Shown here in pieces: positions 1-7,691 of a DNA stretch of 40,061 bases (positions are counted from its first letter, which is position 1; every line of letters begins with the position of its first letter). The position numbers and the translations under genes are program-made. Source of the stretch: Crocinitomicaceae bacterium (GTDB lineage Bacteria; Bacteroidota; Bacteroidia; Flavobacteriales_D; Crocinitomicaceae); NCBI GenBank assembly GCA_020436025.1, contig JAGQYP010000035.1:1-40061 (forward strand). Direction: 5' to 3'. A model generated the notes under the pieces. The model was not told the origin of the DNA, made no database searches, and saw only the letters and a list, made by a program, of their open reading frames with translations.

Positions 1-101
1 ACATTGCCTTGCTCGGAACCATTTGGAATCATCCTGAAGAAGCATTGAGCAATTTTATCAAGATCAAGAAAGAATGGGAAAGTCTAGAGCACATGTTTTA
101 A
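1..101 (+). CDS. thiE: Thiamine phosphate synthase, C-terminal end (partial)
   Basis: Only the last 32 codons are present (codons start at base 3; TAA at 99-101). The peptide IALLGTIW followed by a proline and an amphipathic helix matches the C-terminus of ThiE-type TIM barrels, which join HMP-PP to the thiazole phosphate to make thiamine phosphate. The next gene (thiD) starts inside it at 74, so the two overlap by 28 bases and are probably translationally coupled. A second ThiE-like gene lies downstream, and two thiE copies in one thiamine operon is a layout seen in Bacteroidota. The identity rests on a short tail plus context. Confidence 0.7.
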   Translation, partial: IALLGTIWNHPEEALSNFIKIKKEWESLEHMF

Positions 102-784
102 GCATAGCGGGCTTTGATCCTTCTGCTGGTGCAGGGGTTTTGGCTGATATTAAGACTTTCGAGCAATTGAAGGTTTATGGTGAAGCCGTGGTTACCGCCA
201 ATACCATTCAGCATGAAGAGGGTTTTGACTCTGTAAATTGGATTGATGAAAAGCAGGTTTTGGATCAGCTAGATTTCTTATTAAAGAAGAGAAGCTATGA
301 GTTTGTTAAGATTGGATTAGTGAAAAATGCAGAACAGCTAAACACTCTTTTAGATCGATTGCATCAGGCCAACCCAAAAGTAAAAGTGATTTGGGATCCA
401 ATTTTAAGTTCAAGTACAGGATTTGAATTTCATGGAAATGATTTGGACGTCCAATGGAATAAAATCTTCCTTGTAACTCCCAACCTATTGGAAAATGAAA
501 AATTACGAATTCCAAATTCCGAATTACGCATTTACCTGAAAGGTGGGCATAGTGCAGATGAGCTTGGGTTGGATAAATTGATTATTGGAGAAAAGGGGTT
601 CAAATTTAAGCCGAAGCGAACGGATGGAACTGAAAAGCATGGTTCAGGTTGTGTGTTGTCCAGTGCAATCACAGCAAATTTGGCTTTGGGTTATTCTTTG
701 AATAAAGCTTGTTTGCGTGCGAAAGATTATGTGACAAGTGTATTGATTTCAAATAAATCCAAATTGGGTTACCACAAACGATGA
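74..784 (+). CDS. thiD: Hydroxymethylpyrimidine/phosphomethylpyrimidine kinase
   Basis: The product (236 aa) phosphorylates HMP and HMP-P to HMP-PP in the pyrimidine branch of thiamine synthesis in the cytoplasm. Ribokinase-fold motifs are clear: AGFDPSAGAGVLADIKTF near residue 13 (substrate-binding start), a WDP element near 108, TPNLLEN near 136, a GGHS stretch near 158, and HGSGCVLSSAITANLALG near 189, which carries the Gly-x-Gly-Cys anion hole and catalytic Cys. It is slightly shorter than the usual 250-270 aa. The ATG at 74 lies inside the end of thiE, and the stop overlaps the next start as ATGA, so it sits tightly in the operon. Confidence 0.92.
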   Translation: MGKSRAHVLSIAGFDPSAGAGVLADIKTFEQLKVYGEAVVTANTIQHEEGFDSVNWIDEKQVLDQLDFLLKKRSYEFVKIGLVKNAEQLNTLLDRLHQANPKVKVIWDPILSSSTGFEFHGNDLDVQWNKIFLVTPNLLENEKLRIPNSELRIYLKGGHSADELGLDKLIIGEKGFKFKPKRTDGTEKHGSGCVLSSAITANLALGYSLNKACLRAKDYVTSVLISNKSKLGYHKR

Positions 785-1425
785 TCAGCAAATTACATTA
801 TATCATCCCTGATTCTTTGGAATACCACAAGAAAGACTGGTATCAGAAAGTTTGTGATTCTGGAATTGATTGGATTCAGTTACGTTGGAAAACCATTGAC
901 GACGACGAGTTTGTACGCAGAGTAAATGAAGTGAAAAATTGGTTGGAAGGAAAAGAAGTAAAATTGATTGTCAATGATCGAATTCATTTGATGGATCAGT
1001 TTGAAGTAGACGGATTTCATTTAGGAAAGACGGATATGGAGCTTTGTGAGGGGCGAGCAAGAGCAAGAGGATTGATTTTAGGTGCGACGACGAATAGTTT
1101 GGAGGATATTTTGGAGCGAAAAGAAATAGGAGTGGATTATTTTGGATTGGGTCCCTTTCGGTTTACCAATACGAAGAAGAATTTGAGTCCGGTTTTGGGT
1201 TTGGATGGGTATAGAGCAATTTGCCGGTCTTCTCGGCTCGCGCTCGAAGACCTGGGGTTGAATACCCCCATTGTTGCCATTGGTGGAATACAGAATGAAG
1301 ATATTGAAGGTTTGTTGGAAGCAGGGGTGCACGGAGTGGCCATTTCTTCTTACTTCAATGAAAACACAGAGAAAAGAATTAAAGAAATGCTTCAAAAATT
1401 AGAAGGAAATTATGCATTCGGATAG
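781..1425 (+). CDS. thiE: Thiamine phosphate synthase, second copy (ThiE/TenI-like)
   Basis: The 214-aa TIM barrel carries ThiE motifs: IQLRWK near 31, [10 protein letters not shown] near 62, [10 protein letters not shown] near 77, a [12 protein letters not shown] phosphate and metal region near 122, and PIVAIGGI with GVAISS near the end. The FTNTKK element supports synthase activity, although TenI aminotautomerases share the fold, so an accessory role is possible. It overlaps thiD by four bases and thiG by 14. Two stretches look odd for the gene: GRARARG is encoded by the same 15-base word string found between thiG and thiH, and 1226-1252 is a GC-rich inverted repeat. Confidence 0.82.
   Translation: MISKLHYIIPDSLEYHKKDWYQKVCDSGIDWIQLRWKTIDDDEFVRRVNEVKNWLEGKEVKLIVNDRIHLMDQFEVDGFHLGKTDMELCEGRARARGLILGATTNSLEDILERKEIGVDYFGLGPFRFTNTKKNLSPVLGLDGYRAICRSSRLALEDLGLNTPIVAIGGIQNEDIEGLLEAGVHGVAISSYFNENTEKRIKEMLQKLEGNYAFG
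1226..1252. repeat. GC-rich inverted repeat inside thiE
   Basis: Seven-base arms GGTCTTC and GAAGACC enclose 13 bases. The stretch is GC-rich compared with the surrounding gene and encodes a variable loop (RSSRLALED) just before the conserved PIVAIGGI strand. It resembles a small intergenic palindrome that entered the frame, but chance cannot be excluded. Confidence 0.35.
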
Positions 1426-2191
1426 ATTAAAAATAGGAGATAAAGAATTTGGATCAAGGTTGTTTACCGGAACGGGGAAGTTTAGATCCAACGAGGAGAT
1501 GGAAAATGCTTTGGTAGCTTCTGGATCAGAGTTGGTGACTGTCGCATTGAAGCGAGTAGATCTGCAAAATGAAAATGATGACATTATCCAGCATTTGGAT
1601 CACGAACACATTCATTTATTGCCCAATACATCTGGTGTTCGAACGGCTAAAGAGGCTGTTTTTGCGGCTGAATTGGCTAGAGAAGCCTTACATACCAATT
1701 GGTTGAAATTGGAGATTCACCCCGATCCAAAATATTTAATGCCGGATCCGATTGAAACTTTAAAGGCGGCGGAAGAATTGGTAAAAAAAGGCTTCGTTGT
1801 TTTGCCATATATCCATGCTGATCCTGTTTTAGCCAAGAGATTGGAAGAAGTGGGAGTGCATGCTGTAATGCCTTTGGGTTCTCCGATTGGGTCGAATAAA
1901 GGCGTGATTACAGAAGAATTCATTCGAATCATTGTGGAACAATCCAATGTGCCTGTTGTCGTAGATGCAGGAATTGGTGCGCCTTCTGATGCATGCAAAG
2001 CGATGGAATTGGGTGTAGATGCGGTTTTAGTAAACACCGCCATTGCGGTAGCAGGGAATCCGGTTGAAATGGGAATTGCATTTAAGGAAGCTGTGATTGC
2101 CGGGAGAAGAGCTTATTTAAATGGTTTGGCTGGAAAGTCGAATACGGCAGTGGCTTCGAGTCCGTTGACTTCATTTTTGGAGCAAGAGTAG
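1412..2191 (+). CDS. thiG: Thiazole synthase
   Basis: ThiG builds the thiazole phosphate ring from DXP, dehydroglycine (from ThiH) and ThiS-thiocarboxylate. The 259-aa protein shows [10 protein letters not shown] near 14, [10 protein letters not shown] near 44, [24 protein letters not shown] near 95, the [11 protein letters not shown] phosphate loop near 150, and [20 protein letters not shown] followed by [13 protein letters not shown]. Length and motif order are standard. It overlaps thiE by 14 bases. The last residues (EQE) and the stop are encoded by the first unit of the GAGCAAGAGTAGT array that fills the gap to thiH. Confidence 0.95.
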   Translation: MHSDRLKIGDKEFGSRLFTGTGKFRSNEEMENALVASGSELVTVALKRVDLQNENDDIIQHLDHEHIHLLPNTSGVRTAKEAVFAAELAREALHTNWLKLEIHPDPKYLMPDPIETLKAAEELVKKGFVVLPYIHADPVLAKRLEEVGVHAVMPLGSPIGSNKGVITEEFIRIIVEQSNVPVVVDAGIGAPSDACKAMELGVDAVLVNTAIAVAGNPVEMGIAFKEAVIAGRRAYLNGLAGKSNTAVASSPLTSFLEQE

Positions 2192-2258
2192 TGAGCAAGA
2201 GTAGTGAGCAAGAGTATTGAGCAACAGCAAGAGTAAAGAGCAACAGCAAGAGCAAGAG
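2180..2258. repeat. Tandem word array between thiG and thiH
   Basis: Three 13-base units (2180-2192, 2193-2205, 2206-2218; GAGCAAGAGTAGT, the last ending ATT) are followed by two 19-base units (2219-2237 and 2238-2256; GAGCAACAGCAAGAGTAAA and a variant). They can be read as heptamers GAGCAAG/GAGCAAC followed by one or two hexamers (AGTAGT, AGTATT, AGCAAG, AGTAAA). The array supplies the end of thiG and the AG-rich sequence just upstream of the thiH ATG, where it could act as the ribosome binding site. Confidence 0.85.
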
Positions 2259-2260
2259 GG

Positions 2261-3373
2261 ATGAGTACGTTTAAGGAGATATTTGATCGATATAGTTGGG
2301 AGGAAGTGAAGGCTTCGATTTATGCCAAGGCTGCTGGGGATGTTGAGAGGGCATTGGGGAAAAGTAAGCGGGATTTGGATGATTTTATGGCTTTGATTTC
2401 TCCTGCGGCCGAACCATTTTTGGAGGAGATGGCGCAGTTGAGTCATCAGTTGACGCAGAAGCGGTTTGGGAAAACTATTCAGATGTATATCCCGATGTAT
2501 TTGAGTAATGAGTGCAATAATATTTGTACTTATTGTGGTTTTTCTTTGGATGTGGATATTCCTAGAAAGACCTTAAACGACGAGGAGATTTTGTCGGAAG
2601 TACGGATGTTGAAATCGAAAGGATACGACCATATTTTGATTGTAACCGGAGAGCACAATAAAAATGTAGGCATCGATTATTTCGAACATGCTTTGGAATT
2701 AATTCGTCCTCATTTTTCTCATATTGCCATGGAAGTTCAGCCTTTGAACCAAGAAGAATATGAGCGATTGATTAAAGCAGGGGTGCATACCATTTTATTG
2801 TATCAAGAAACCTATCACAAGGAAGACTACAAAAAACATCATCCAAAGGGACGAAAATCTAATTTTGATTGGCGATTGGAAAGCCACGATCGAATTGGTC
2901 AGGCCGGTATGTACAAAATGGGATTGGGAATTTTGATTGGATTGGAAGATTGGCGTGTGGATTCTTTTTTCAATGCTCTTCACTTGAATTATTTGGAGAA
3001 AAAATACTGGCGATCGAACTATTCTATTTCTTTTCCAAGACTCAGACCTTGTGCGGGTGGAGTAGAATTGAAATCAGTCATGACGGACAGACAATTAGTG
3101 CAACTCATTTGTGCTTACAGAATTTTGAATGAAGAAGTGGAATTGTCTTTGTCTACAAGAGAATCAGAAAAATTCAGAGACCATGTATTGAAATTAGGAA
3201 TTACCAGCATGAGTGCCGAATCCAAAACTGATCCGGGAGGATATACGCTAAACCAGGAAAATTTAGAGCAGTTTGAGATTGATGACGCAAGATCTACGAA
3301 TGAGATGGCCCAAGTTATTCGGAAGCAGGGTTATGAGCCTGTATTTAAGAATTGGGATGCGGTGTTGCAGTAA
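2261..3373 (+). CDS. thiH: 2-iminoacetate synthase (radical SAM)
   Basis: ThiH cleaves tyrosine with a radical SAM mechanism to give dehydroglycine for ThiG. The 370-aa length is typical. The iron-sulfur motif CNNICTYC (CxxxCxxC) is near residue 86, followed by GFSLD. Other family features are a VTGEHNKNVG stretch near 128, MEVQPLNQEEY near 151, HHPKGRKSNFDWRL near 194, and SISFPRLRPC near 255. It is the last gene of the thiamine operon here, separated from thiG by a word-repeat array rather than the usual overlap. Confidence 0.95.
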   Translation: MSTFKEIFDRYSWEEVKASIYAKAAGDVERALGKSKRDLDDFMALISPAAEPFLEEMAQLSHQLTQKRFGKTIQMYIPMYLSNECNNICTYCGFSLDVDIPRKTLNDEEILSEVRMLKSKGYDHILIVTGEHNKNVGIDYFEHALELIRPHFSHIAMEVQPLNQEEYERLIKAGVHTILLYQETYHKEDYKKHHPKGRKSNFDWRLESHDRIGQAGMYKMGLGILIGLEDWRVDSFFNALHLNYLEKKYWRSNYSISFPRLRPCAGGVELKSVMTDRQLVQLICAYRILNEEVELSLSTRESEKFRDHVLKLGITSMSAESKTDPGGYTLNQENLEQFEIDDARSTNEMAQVIRKQGYEPVFKNWDAVLQ

Positions 3374-3407
3374 TTCAAAATTCAAAAGGTAAAATTCAAA
3401 ATGAGGT
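3373..3407. repeat. Heptamer word array after thiH
   Basis: Starting at the last base of the thiH stop codon, bases read in strict 7-base register as ATTCAAA, ATTCAAA, AGGTAAA, ATTCAAA, ATGAGGT. The same words recur at 17704, 26019 and 32821. No terminator hairpin is visible here. Confidence 0.65.
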
Positions 3408-3436
3408 CAAGAATTTTCTAATTTTATCGAAAACCG

Positions 3437-5353
3437 ATGATTATGAAGTTCTACTTTCTTCTGGGTATTTTATCCCTCAGTTATTCTTTTTCACAAGACT
3501 CTAAAAAATTACTGACGCTTTTTGGAGATGATTTTGTTCAAATGGATCCAAAATTGAATTATGTAGAAAGATTACCAGATAACGCCAAAATTTTCACAAG
3601 TTATGTTTGGGTGAAAGAACCTTCTATTTATAGAATGGATACCACCGGAATCAGCAATCAAAGGGAATATCTACGATTTAGAGAAGATCTGAATAAATAT
3701 GGCCCAGAAAGTTTTAAGTTTTTCAAAAAGGAATATGTGAGCCAGAACGACTATTGGGACTTCATTGAGTTTGTGCAAGATTCCATCTACAGAGAATATA
3801 TTTATAGAAATAATGATCCTACGGGGAATGGAGAATTACCACAGAAGCTGCTTGCTGAAATGTTGAAATTTGATGAGAAAAAAGCTCAAGCTGCAAATTA
3901 TTCAAGCAAAAAGATGGATGTTTCGGATCCTGATTTTAACAGACGTATTTTCTCTTTCGATTATGGTTTTGATTGGAGAAAGAAGATTGATTACGGACTA
4001 TATTTACCTTTGATTTCTTCTTTGACATTAAGGCCTTATGAAAGAATGGATCGACAAAAAGACGATGACCACAGAAAAATTATTTACAAATATGATGAAT
4101 ATCCTGAAGGGATAAATGTTTATCCTGATCAAAGTGTTTGGGCAAAAGAATCACGATATCCAAATGATATTCATGCTTACCTTTCTAAGTTTTATTATTT
4201 AACCAATAATTCAGATCCTGCCCAAGGATTATCTGGAAATCAAATTAAGGCTTATCTGAATTATGTGGAGCTTGAGCTTCAAAAGAAAATTGATCAGAAA
4301 AAGCTCCCTTTCCATGTAGAAGTTAGTTTGCCAGAACAAAATGAAATTGATCAAGGAGAAGGATCGGAATATATCACGGATATGCATATCTATTTTGATA
4401 ATTTGGACATGAATTCCTATTGGCAGATAACAAATGGGGAATATTACAAGTTTTTAACCTGGGTAAAAGATTCCATCATTCGGGAAAGATTTATAAGAGA
4501 GGGTGAGAGTTTTGTCCAAACGGAAACATTAGCTGAACTTTTAGATTATCAAAATGTCTTTTATGATGAATCAAATATGCAATGGACGGAATTTGATCCT
4601 TCTGATTTAGCGTTTTGCAGAGAATTATTTGATTTCAATTGGAAAAAGGATTGGAGAAGTATTTTGCCTTCAGGGGCGAAGGAACAAGAACAGCTTCTAG
4701 GTTCGTTACAACCTTATGGTCAAAAATTTGAGTTCAATGGGGATTTGCCAGTTGAAAATATTGATCCAAATAGAATTTTCTATCGATATTATTGGAAAGA
4801 TTGGGGAGCCATGTCGAATGAAGTAGGAATGAAAAAAAATGGAGATCAAAATTACTTTGAGTTCCTTGACGATAATTGGGAGAATAGAAGAAAAGATCGA
4901 GATCTGGGATATGGTGTCTTTTCTAATGATGACTTAAGTAGGTTTAACATTCGTGAAATAATAAATGTTTATCCAGGATTGAGATGTAGGGAATGCAATT
5001 CTATCTGCATTGACCAACACGGGGATATTTATGGAGATGAGTTGATTGGAAAGTGTGATAAATGCGTCAATTTTGGAGAGCCTGTGACTAAAGAAGGAAT
5101 CTATGATTTTAAGAGTAATCCTGATGGTTTGGTTCAAAATCTTACATACGATCAAGCGATAGCATTTTATCATTGGAGTTATGTGAAAGGTTTTCGAACC
5201 CCTGATGAAAGTCCAATCCCTGAATTCTATTGTCCTTCAGTGGATGAGTTCGAGAAAGTTCAAAAAGGGGAAAAGATTCCGGTTAAGAATATTAAAGTCG
5301 AGTATCCAACACCTCTTTTTAGGTACGTCGTTCACGTTTATCCAAAGAAATAA
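3437..5353 (+). CDS. Secreted GldK/GldJ-like protein with duplicated FGE-sulfatase-like unit
   Basis: The protein (638 aa) has an N-terminal signal peptide (to about residue 20, ending SFSQ) and two related halves. Half one has NDYWDFIEFVQDSIYRE near 104, a DFNRRIFSF...DWRKKI region near 166, and INVYPDQSVW near 226. Half two has NGEYYKFLTWVKDSIIRE near 333, a matching LFDFNWKKDWRSI near 397, IFYRYYWKDW near 447, INVYP near 509, and LTYDQAIAFYHWSY near 569. These phrases resemble the gliding/T9SS lipoprotein GldK (formylglycine-enzyme-like fold), but no lipobox is seen and the match is distant. Four Cys in two CxxC pairs (517, 520, 540, 543) could bind a metal. It probably leads an operon with the three Cys/His paralogs. 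A start at the second Met (3443) is equally possible. Confidence 0.6.
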   Translation: MIMKFYFLLGILSLSYSFSQDSKKLLTLFGDDFVQMDPKLNYVERLPDNAKIFTSYVWVKEPSIYRMDTTGISNQREYLRFREDLNKYGPESFKFFKKEYVSQNDYWDFIEFVQDSIYREYIYRNNDPTGNGELPQKLLAEMLKFDEKKAQAANYSSKKMDVSDPDFNRRIFSFDYGFDWRKKIDYGLYLPLISSLTLRPYERMDRQKDDDHRKIIYKYDEYPEGINVYPDQSVWAKESRYPNDIHAYLSKFYYLTNNSDPAQGLSGNQIKAYLNYVELELQKKIDQKKLPFHVEVSLPEQNEIDQGEGSEYITDMHIYFDNLDMNSYWQITNGEYYKFLTWVKDSIIRERFIREGESFVQTETLAELLDYQNVFYDESNMQWTEFDPSDLAFCRELFDFNWKKDWRSILPSGAKEQEQLLGSLQPYGQKFEFNGDLPVENIDPNRIFYRYYWKDWGAMSNEVGMKKNGDQNYFEFLDDNWENRRKDRDLGYGVFSNDDLSRFNIREIINVYPGLRCRECNSICIDQHGDIYGDELIGKCDKCVNFGEPVTKEGIYDFKSNPDGLVQNLTYDQAIAFYHWSYVKGFRTPDESPIPEFYCPSVDEFEKVQKGEKIPVKNIKVEYPTPLFRYVVHVYPKK

Positions 5354-5388
5354 TTTGTGGAAAATGAATGTTTTGCTCCCTATTAGAT

Positions 5389-5796
5389 ATGGGCGTAAAA
5401 ATTCATAAATGTTCTTTTGAATGGAAGGAGATCGAGAATTCACAAACTGATAATCTTTGTAGGCATTGTAAGGTTTGTGTTCCAGATCTTTCTGATCAAT
5501 CTACAGATCAGGTTGAAGAGCAATTTTATAAGGAAACATGTGCCCGAGTTCACGATCGTCATTTAGAAGAAAATCGTGAATCTTATTTTTTCATCAACAA
5601 GATGGAATCCCGATTAAGAAAATTAGGTTGGATGCGACTAGCTTCCGTACTTGTGTTTGTTTACTTGCTGGTTACCGGCTGTTATTCAAGAAGAACAGCC
5701 GGTGTACCTGCATATGGAAAGCATTGGGATGCCATAGAAAATCAAGAAAATGGAGCAACAGATCAAAATTCAAAAATGCCCTTACCATTGGAGTGA
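5389..5796 (+). CDS. Cys/His small protein with internal lipobox, tandem copy 1
   Basis: I chose the ATG at 5389 (135 aa), not 5368, because both downstream paralogs start a few residues before the first Cys. From this start: C8, C24, C27, C30, a VPDLS motif at 31, C51, H55, H58, then YFFIN, a basic amphipathic stretch, a hydrophobic segment (85-97) and VTGC with Cys98. The spacing C-x15-C-x2-C-x23-C-x3-H-x2-H is identical in all three paralogs. It resembles the N-terminal CxxxW...CxxC...V-D-F/L-S domain of other Bacteroidota membrane proteins. Function is unknown; metal binding is likely. It overlaps the next gene by 47 bases. Confidence 0.75.
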   Translation: MGVKIHKCSFEWKEIENSQTDNLCRHCKVCVPDLSDQSTDQVEEQFYKETCARVHDRHLEENRESYFFINKMESRLRKLGWMRLASVLVFVYLLVTGCYSRRTAGVPAYGKHWDAIENQENGATDQNSKMPLPLE

Positions 5797-6175
5797 AATA
5801 GAGAATAAGTCCACCAATAATTTTTGCAAATATTGTAAGACCCATGTTCCGGATCTCTCCAAAAAATCTGTTTCGGAAGTTCAGCAAGAAATTTCAAATT
5901 ATCATTGCGCACGCTTTCATAAAAGACATGTAGAGGAGGGGCAAAAGGAATACCATTTCATTAACCGATTTGAGCGTAAAATGGAAAGATGGGGCTTTGT
6001 AAAGATGGCGTCAGTTTTGGTATTGGTCTATTTATTTATTGTCGGTTGTGGAATGAAACATCGTACTGTAGGTGCTTATTCTGATTATCAGGAAGTAATG
6101 AAGTCGAATTCAAAAGAAATAAACCAAAAGATCCTTCCGTTAAAACAAGAGCAAATTCTTTCAGATGAAAATTGA
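5750..6175 (+). CDS. Cys/His small protein with internal lipobox, tandem copy 2
   Basis: This 141-aa paralog has C10, W14, C26, C29, HVPDLS at 32-37, C53, H57, H60, YHFIN near 68, a hydrophobic segment 87-99 and IVGC with Cys100. The third Cys of the CxxCxxC cluster in the other copies is replaced by His. Metal-ligand spacing and the 40-residue distance from the last His to the lipobox Cys equal those of copies 1 and 3. The start lies 47 bases inside copy 1, which suggests translational coupling. The C-terminal tail (about 40 residues, polar) is unrelated between copies. Function is unknown. Confidence 0.75.
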   Translation: MEQQIKIQKCPYHWSEIENKSTNNFCKYCKTHVPDLSKKSVSEVQQEISNYHCARFHKRHVEEGQKEYHFINRFERKMERWGFVKMASVLVLVYLFIVGCGMKHRTVGAYSDYQEVMKSNSKEINQKILPLKQEQILSDEN

Positions 6176-6548
6176 AAAATGCACCATACCCTGGTCTGAA
6201 ATCAAAGACAAAAAGACCCACAATTTGTGCGAGCACTGTCAAATCTGTATCCCGGATCTTTCCAATTTGTCTTATGATCAAGCTCAGCAAAAATCCGAAA
6301 TGTATTCTTGCGCACAAGTTCATGAAAGACATTTAGAGGATACTGAGGGAGAATACCATTTTATTAATAAGTTGGAGAGGAAGCTTGTGAAATTGGGATT
6401 TATTAGGTTTACCGCTATTCTGGTCTTTCTTTATTTATTTGTAGCCAGTTGCGGGAATAATCGAAAGTTTAGAGGGAAATTTGTCATTGACAGTGATAAT
6501 GAGAATAAAATTGAAGTAAAATCTCCTTTTGATAAATGGGGAGATTAG
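6165..6548 (+). CDS. Cys/His small protein with internal lipobox, tandem copy 3
   Basis: This 127-aa paralog has C6, W10, C22, C25, C28, IPDLS at 29-33, C49, H53, H56, YHFIN near 64, a hydrophobic segment 82-95 and VASC with Cys96. It overlaps copy 2 by 11 bases. Because the hydrophobic segment follows basic residues and ends in [LVI][ASTVI][GAS]C in every copy, it looks like a lipoprotein signal peptide placed about 80 residues from the N-terminus. The alternative is an ordinary single-pass anchor with a cytoplasmic zinc-binding head. Function is unknown. Confidence 0.75.
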   Translation: MKIEKCTIPWSEIKDKKTHNLCEHCQICIPDLSNLSYDQAQQKSEMYSCAQVHERHLEDTEGEYHFINKLERKLVKLGFIRFTAILVFLYLFVASCGNNRKFRGKFVIDSDNENKIEVKSPFDKWGD

Positions 6549-6593
6549 AAAGGAAAAATCATTATTTTAGGGACACATTTAAACTAATTGAGT

Positions 6594-6803
6594 ATGAAAA
6601 AATTAATGATTTTGACTGTTGTTTCAGCAGGTCTTGTATTGGCTTCATGTGGTGGTGAAGAAGAGAAAAAAGCAGACCCTACATTTTGTGATTGCATCAA
6701 TGCAAAAGGTGCGCCACCGGCAGGTTGTGACAAAGTGATTCCAAAAGACATTTCGGATGAGGAATTCGAGAAAAAATACGATGAGTGTAAAAATAAAAAA
6801 TAA
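6594..6803 (+). CDS. Small Cys-containing lipoprotein
   Basis: The product is 69 aa from the ATG at 6594; an upstream TTG at 6588 would add two residues but is less likely. A signal peptide runs to LVLASC with the lipid-acceptor Cys at 19, followed by GGEEEKKAD. The mature part carries four more Cys (CDC, PAGC, DEC) and reads like the small Bacteroidota lipoproteins with paired disulfides. It lies 45 bases after the Cys/His trio and is closed by a terminator, so it is probably the last gene of that unit. Function is unknown. Confidence 0.75.
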   Translation: MKKLMILTVVSAGLVLASCGGEEEKKADPTFCDCINAKGAPPAGCDKVIPKDISDEEFEKKYDECKNKK

Positions 6804-6806
6804 TGA

Positions 6807-6829
6807 AGGCGCCCCAGGGCGCTTTTTTT
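6807..6829 (+). terminator. Rho-independent terminator
   Basis: The GC-rich stem GCGCC/GGCGC (6809-6822, CCAG loop) is followed by seven T (6823-6829). It lies four bases after the stop of the small lipoprotein and five bases before the ATG of the next gene, so the next gene lacks room for its own leader. Confidence 0.85.
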
Positions 6830-6833
6830 ATCA

Positions 6834-7487
6834 ATGAAAACTTCTATTTTCCTACTAATACTATTATCCATAATTGGTTGTTCTTCTGAAGATCTGGTTC
6901 TTGATTTTTCTAATTTGGAAATACCAAAGTCTAGAATAAACTTTGAGGAACCCCTAGATTCTTCCATTGCTTCCATTGAATCGCAATATGAAATAGTTAA
7001 AAGATGGGGCTATTATATGGAAACGGATAAAAAGATGTATACTGTTGGAGAACAGGTTCGATTAACCTTATACAACAAAGCATCAGAAGAGGCCGTCGAA
7101 GAATTCCTTTATCCAAGTAAAGAAGAGTCAGAAAGATTGATGTTATCCTTTTCCATGTATAACCAGGAGGAAGAGTTAATCCAAGGGATAAAAGAAAAAT
7201 TAGTTTCGACTGAACCGGCTATATTGGGTGATATATTCATTAGTAATGAAAATTTTTACATTCTCACATTTACAGGATTACCTAATAATATGGCTAAGAA
7301 AATTGGGGTGGAAGCCTATGAGAAATCCATTTTACCTGGTCAGCAATTGACTTTCAATATAATTCCTCCTCAAAAACCTGGTTTTTACGTGATTTATATT
7401 TTTAGACACGATCATAGTGGAAATGGTGTCGGTGTCTGGGGATTGAATAAATCGGTGATGTCGAATGTCTTTGAAATTCGATCTTAA
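6834..7487 (+). CDS. Lipoprotein of unknown function
   Basis: A 217-aa protein with a signal peptide MKTSIFLLILLSIIGC (lipobox SIIGC, Cys16) followed by SSEDL, so it is predicted to be an outer- or inner-membrane lipoprotein. The mature part is predicted beta-rich: a YTVGEQVRLTLYNKASEE stretch near 65 resembles the start of Ig-like intracellular-proteinase-inhibitor/BsuPI-type folds (a weak impression), and the PGFYVIYIF near 183 closes such a sandwich. It sits immediately after a terminator with no space for a promoter, so expression needs read-through. No relative is recognised. Confidence 0.7.
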   Translation: MKTSIFLLILLSIIGCSSEDLVLDFSNLEIPKSRINFEEPLDSSIASIESQYEIVKRWGYYMETDKKMYTVGEQVRLTLYNKASEEAVEEFLYPSKEESERLMLSFSMYNQEEELIQGIKEKLVSTEPAILGDIFISNENFYILTFTGLPNNMAKKIGVEAYEKSILPGQQLTFNIIPPQKPGFYVIYIFRHDHSGNGVGVWGLNKSVMSNVFEIRS

Positions 7488-7671
7488 TCTATTCTTAAAA
7501 AAATGGAATTTGCCTAGTTCAATTGTAACGAATTTGAATCCGTGCATTACTTATTTGAAACCATTTGTTAAGATTTATACCAAAATTCATCGTTTTTAAA
7601 CGCGTTATGCGAGTCAAAAAACGAACTAAAAAATCTTTTTTTATATTTTTTTGTTTTGCAAATCGGATTGC

Positions 7672-7691
7672 AATGTGATATAAGTCACATT
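7672..7691. promoter_or_regulatory. CRP/FNR-family operator
   Basis: The 20-base sequence AATGTGA-N6-TCACATT is symmetric over both 7-base arms and matches the classical CRP consensus half-site TGTGA/TCACA with the correct 6-base spacer. It directly abuts a TTTG (7692-7695). This is the position expected of an activator site next to the -33 element for the large adhesin gene. Confidence 0.7.

Noticed and set aside
2180..2260. TPP riboswitch or internal promoter between thiG and thiH
   Set aside because: The gap is filled by tandem words only; no THI-box core is visible. A TPP switch would be expected upstream of the first thi gene, outside the window.
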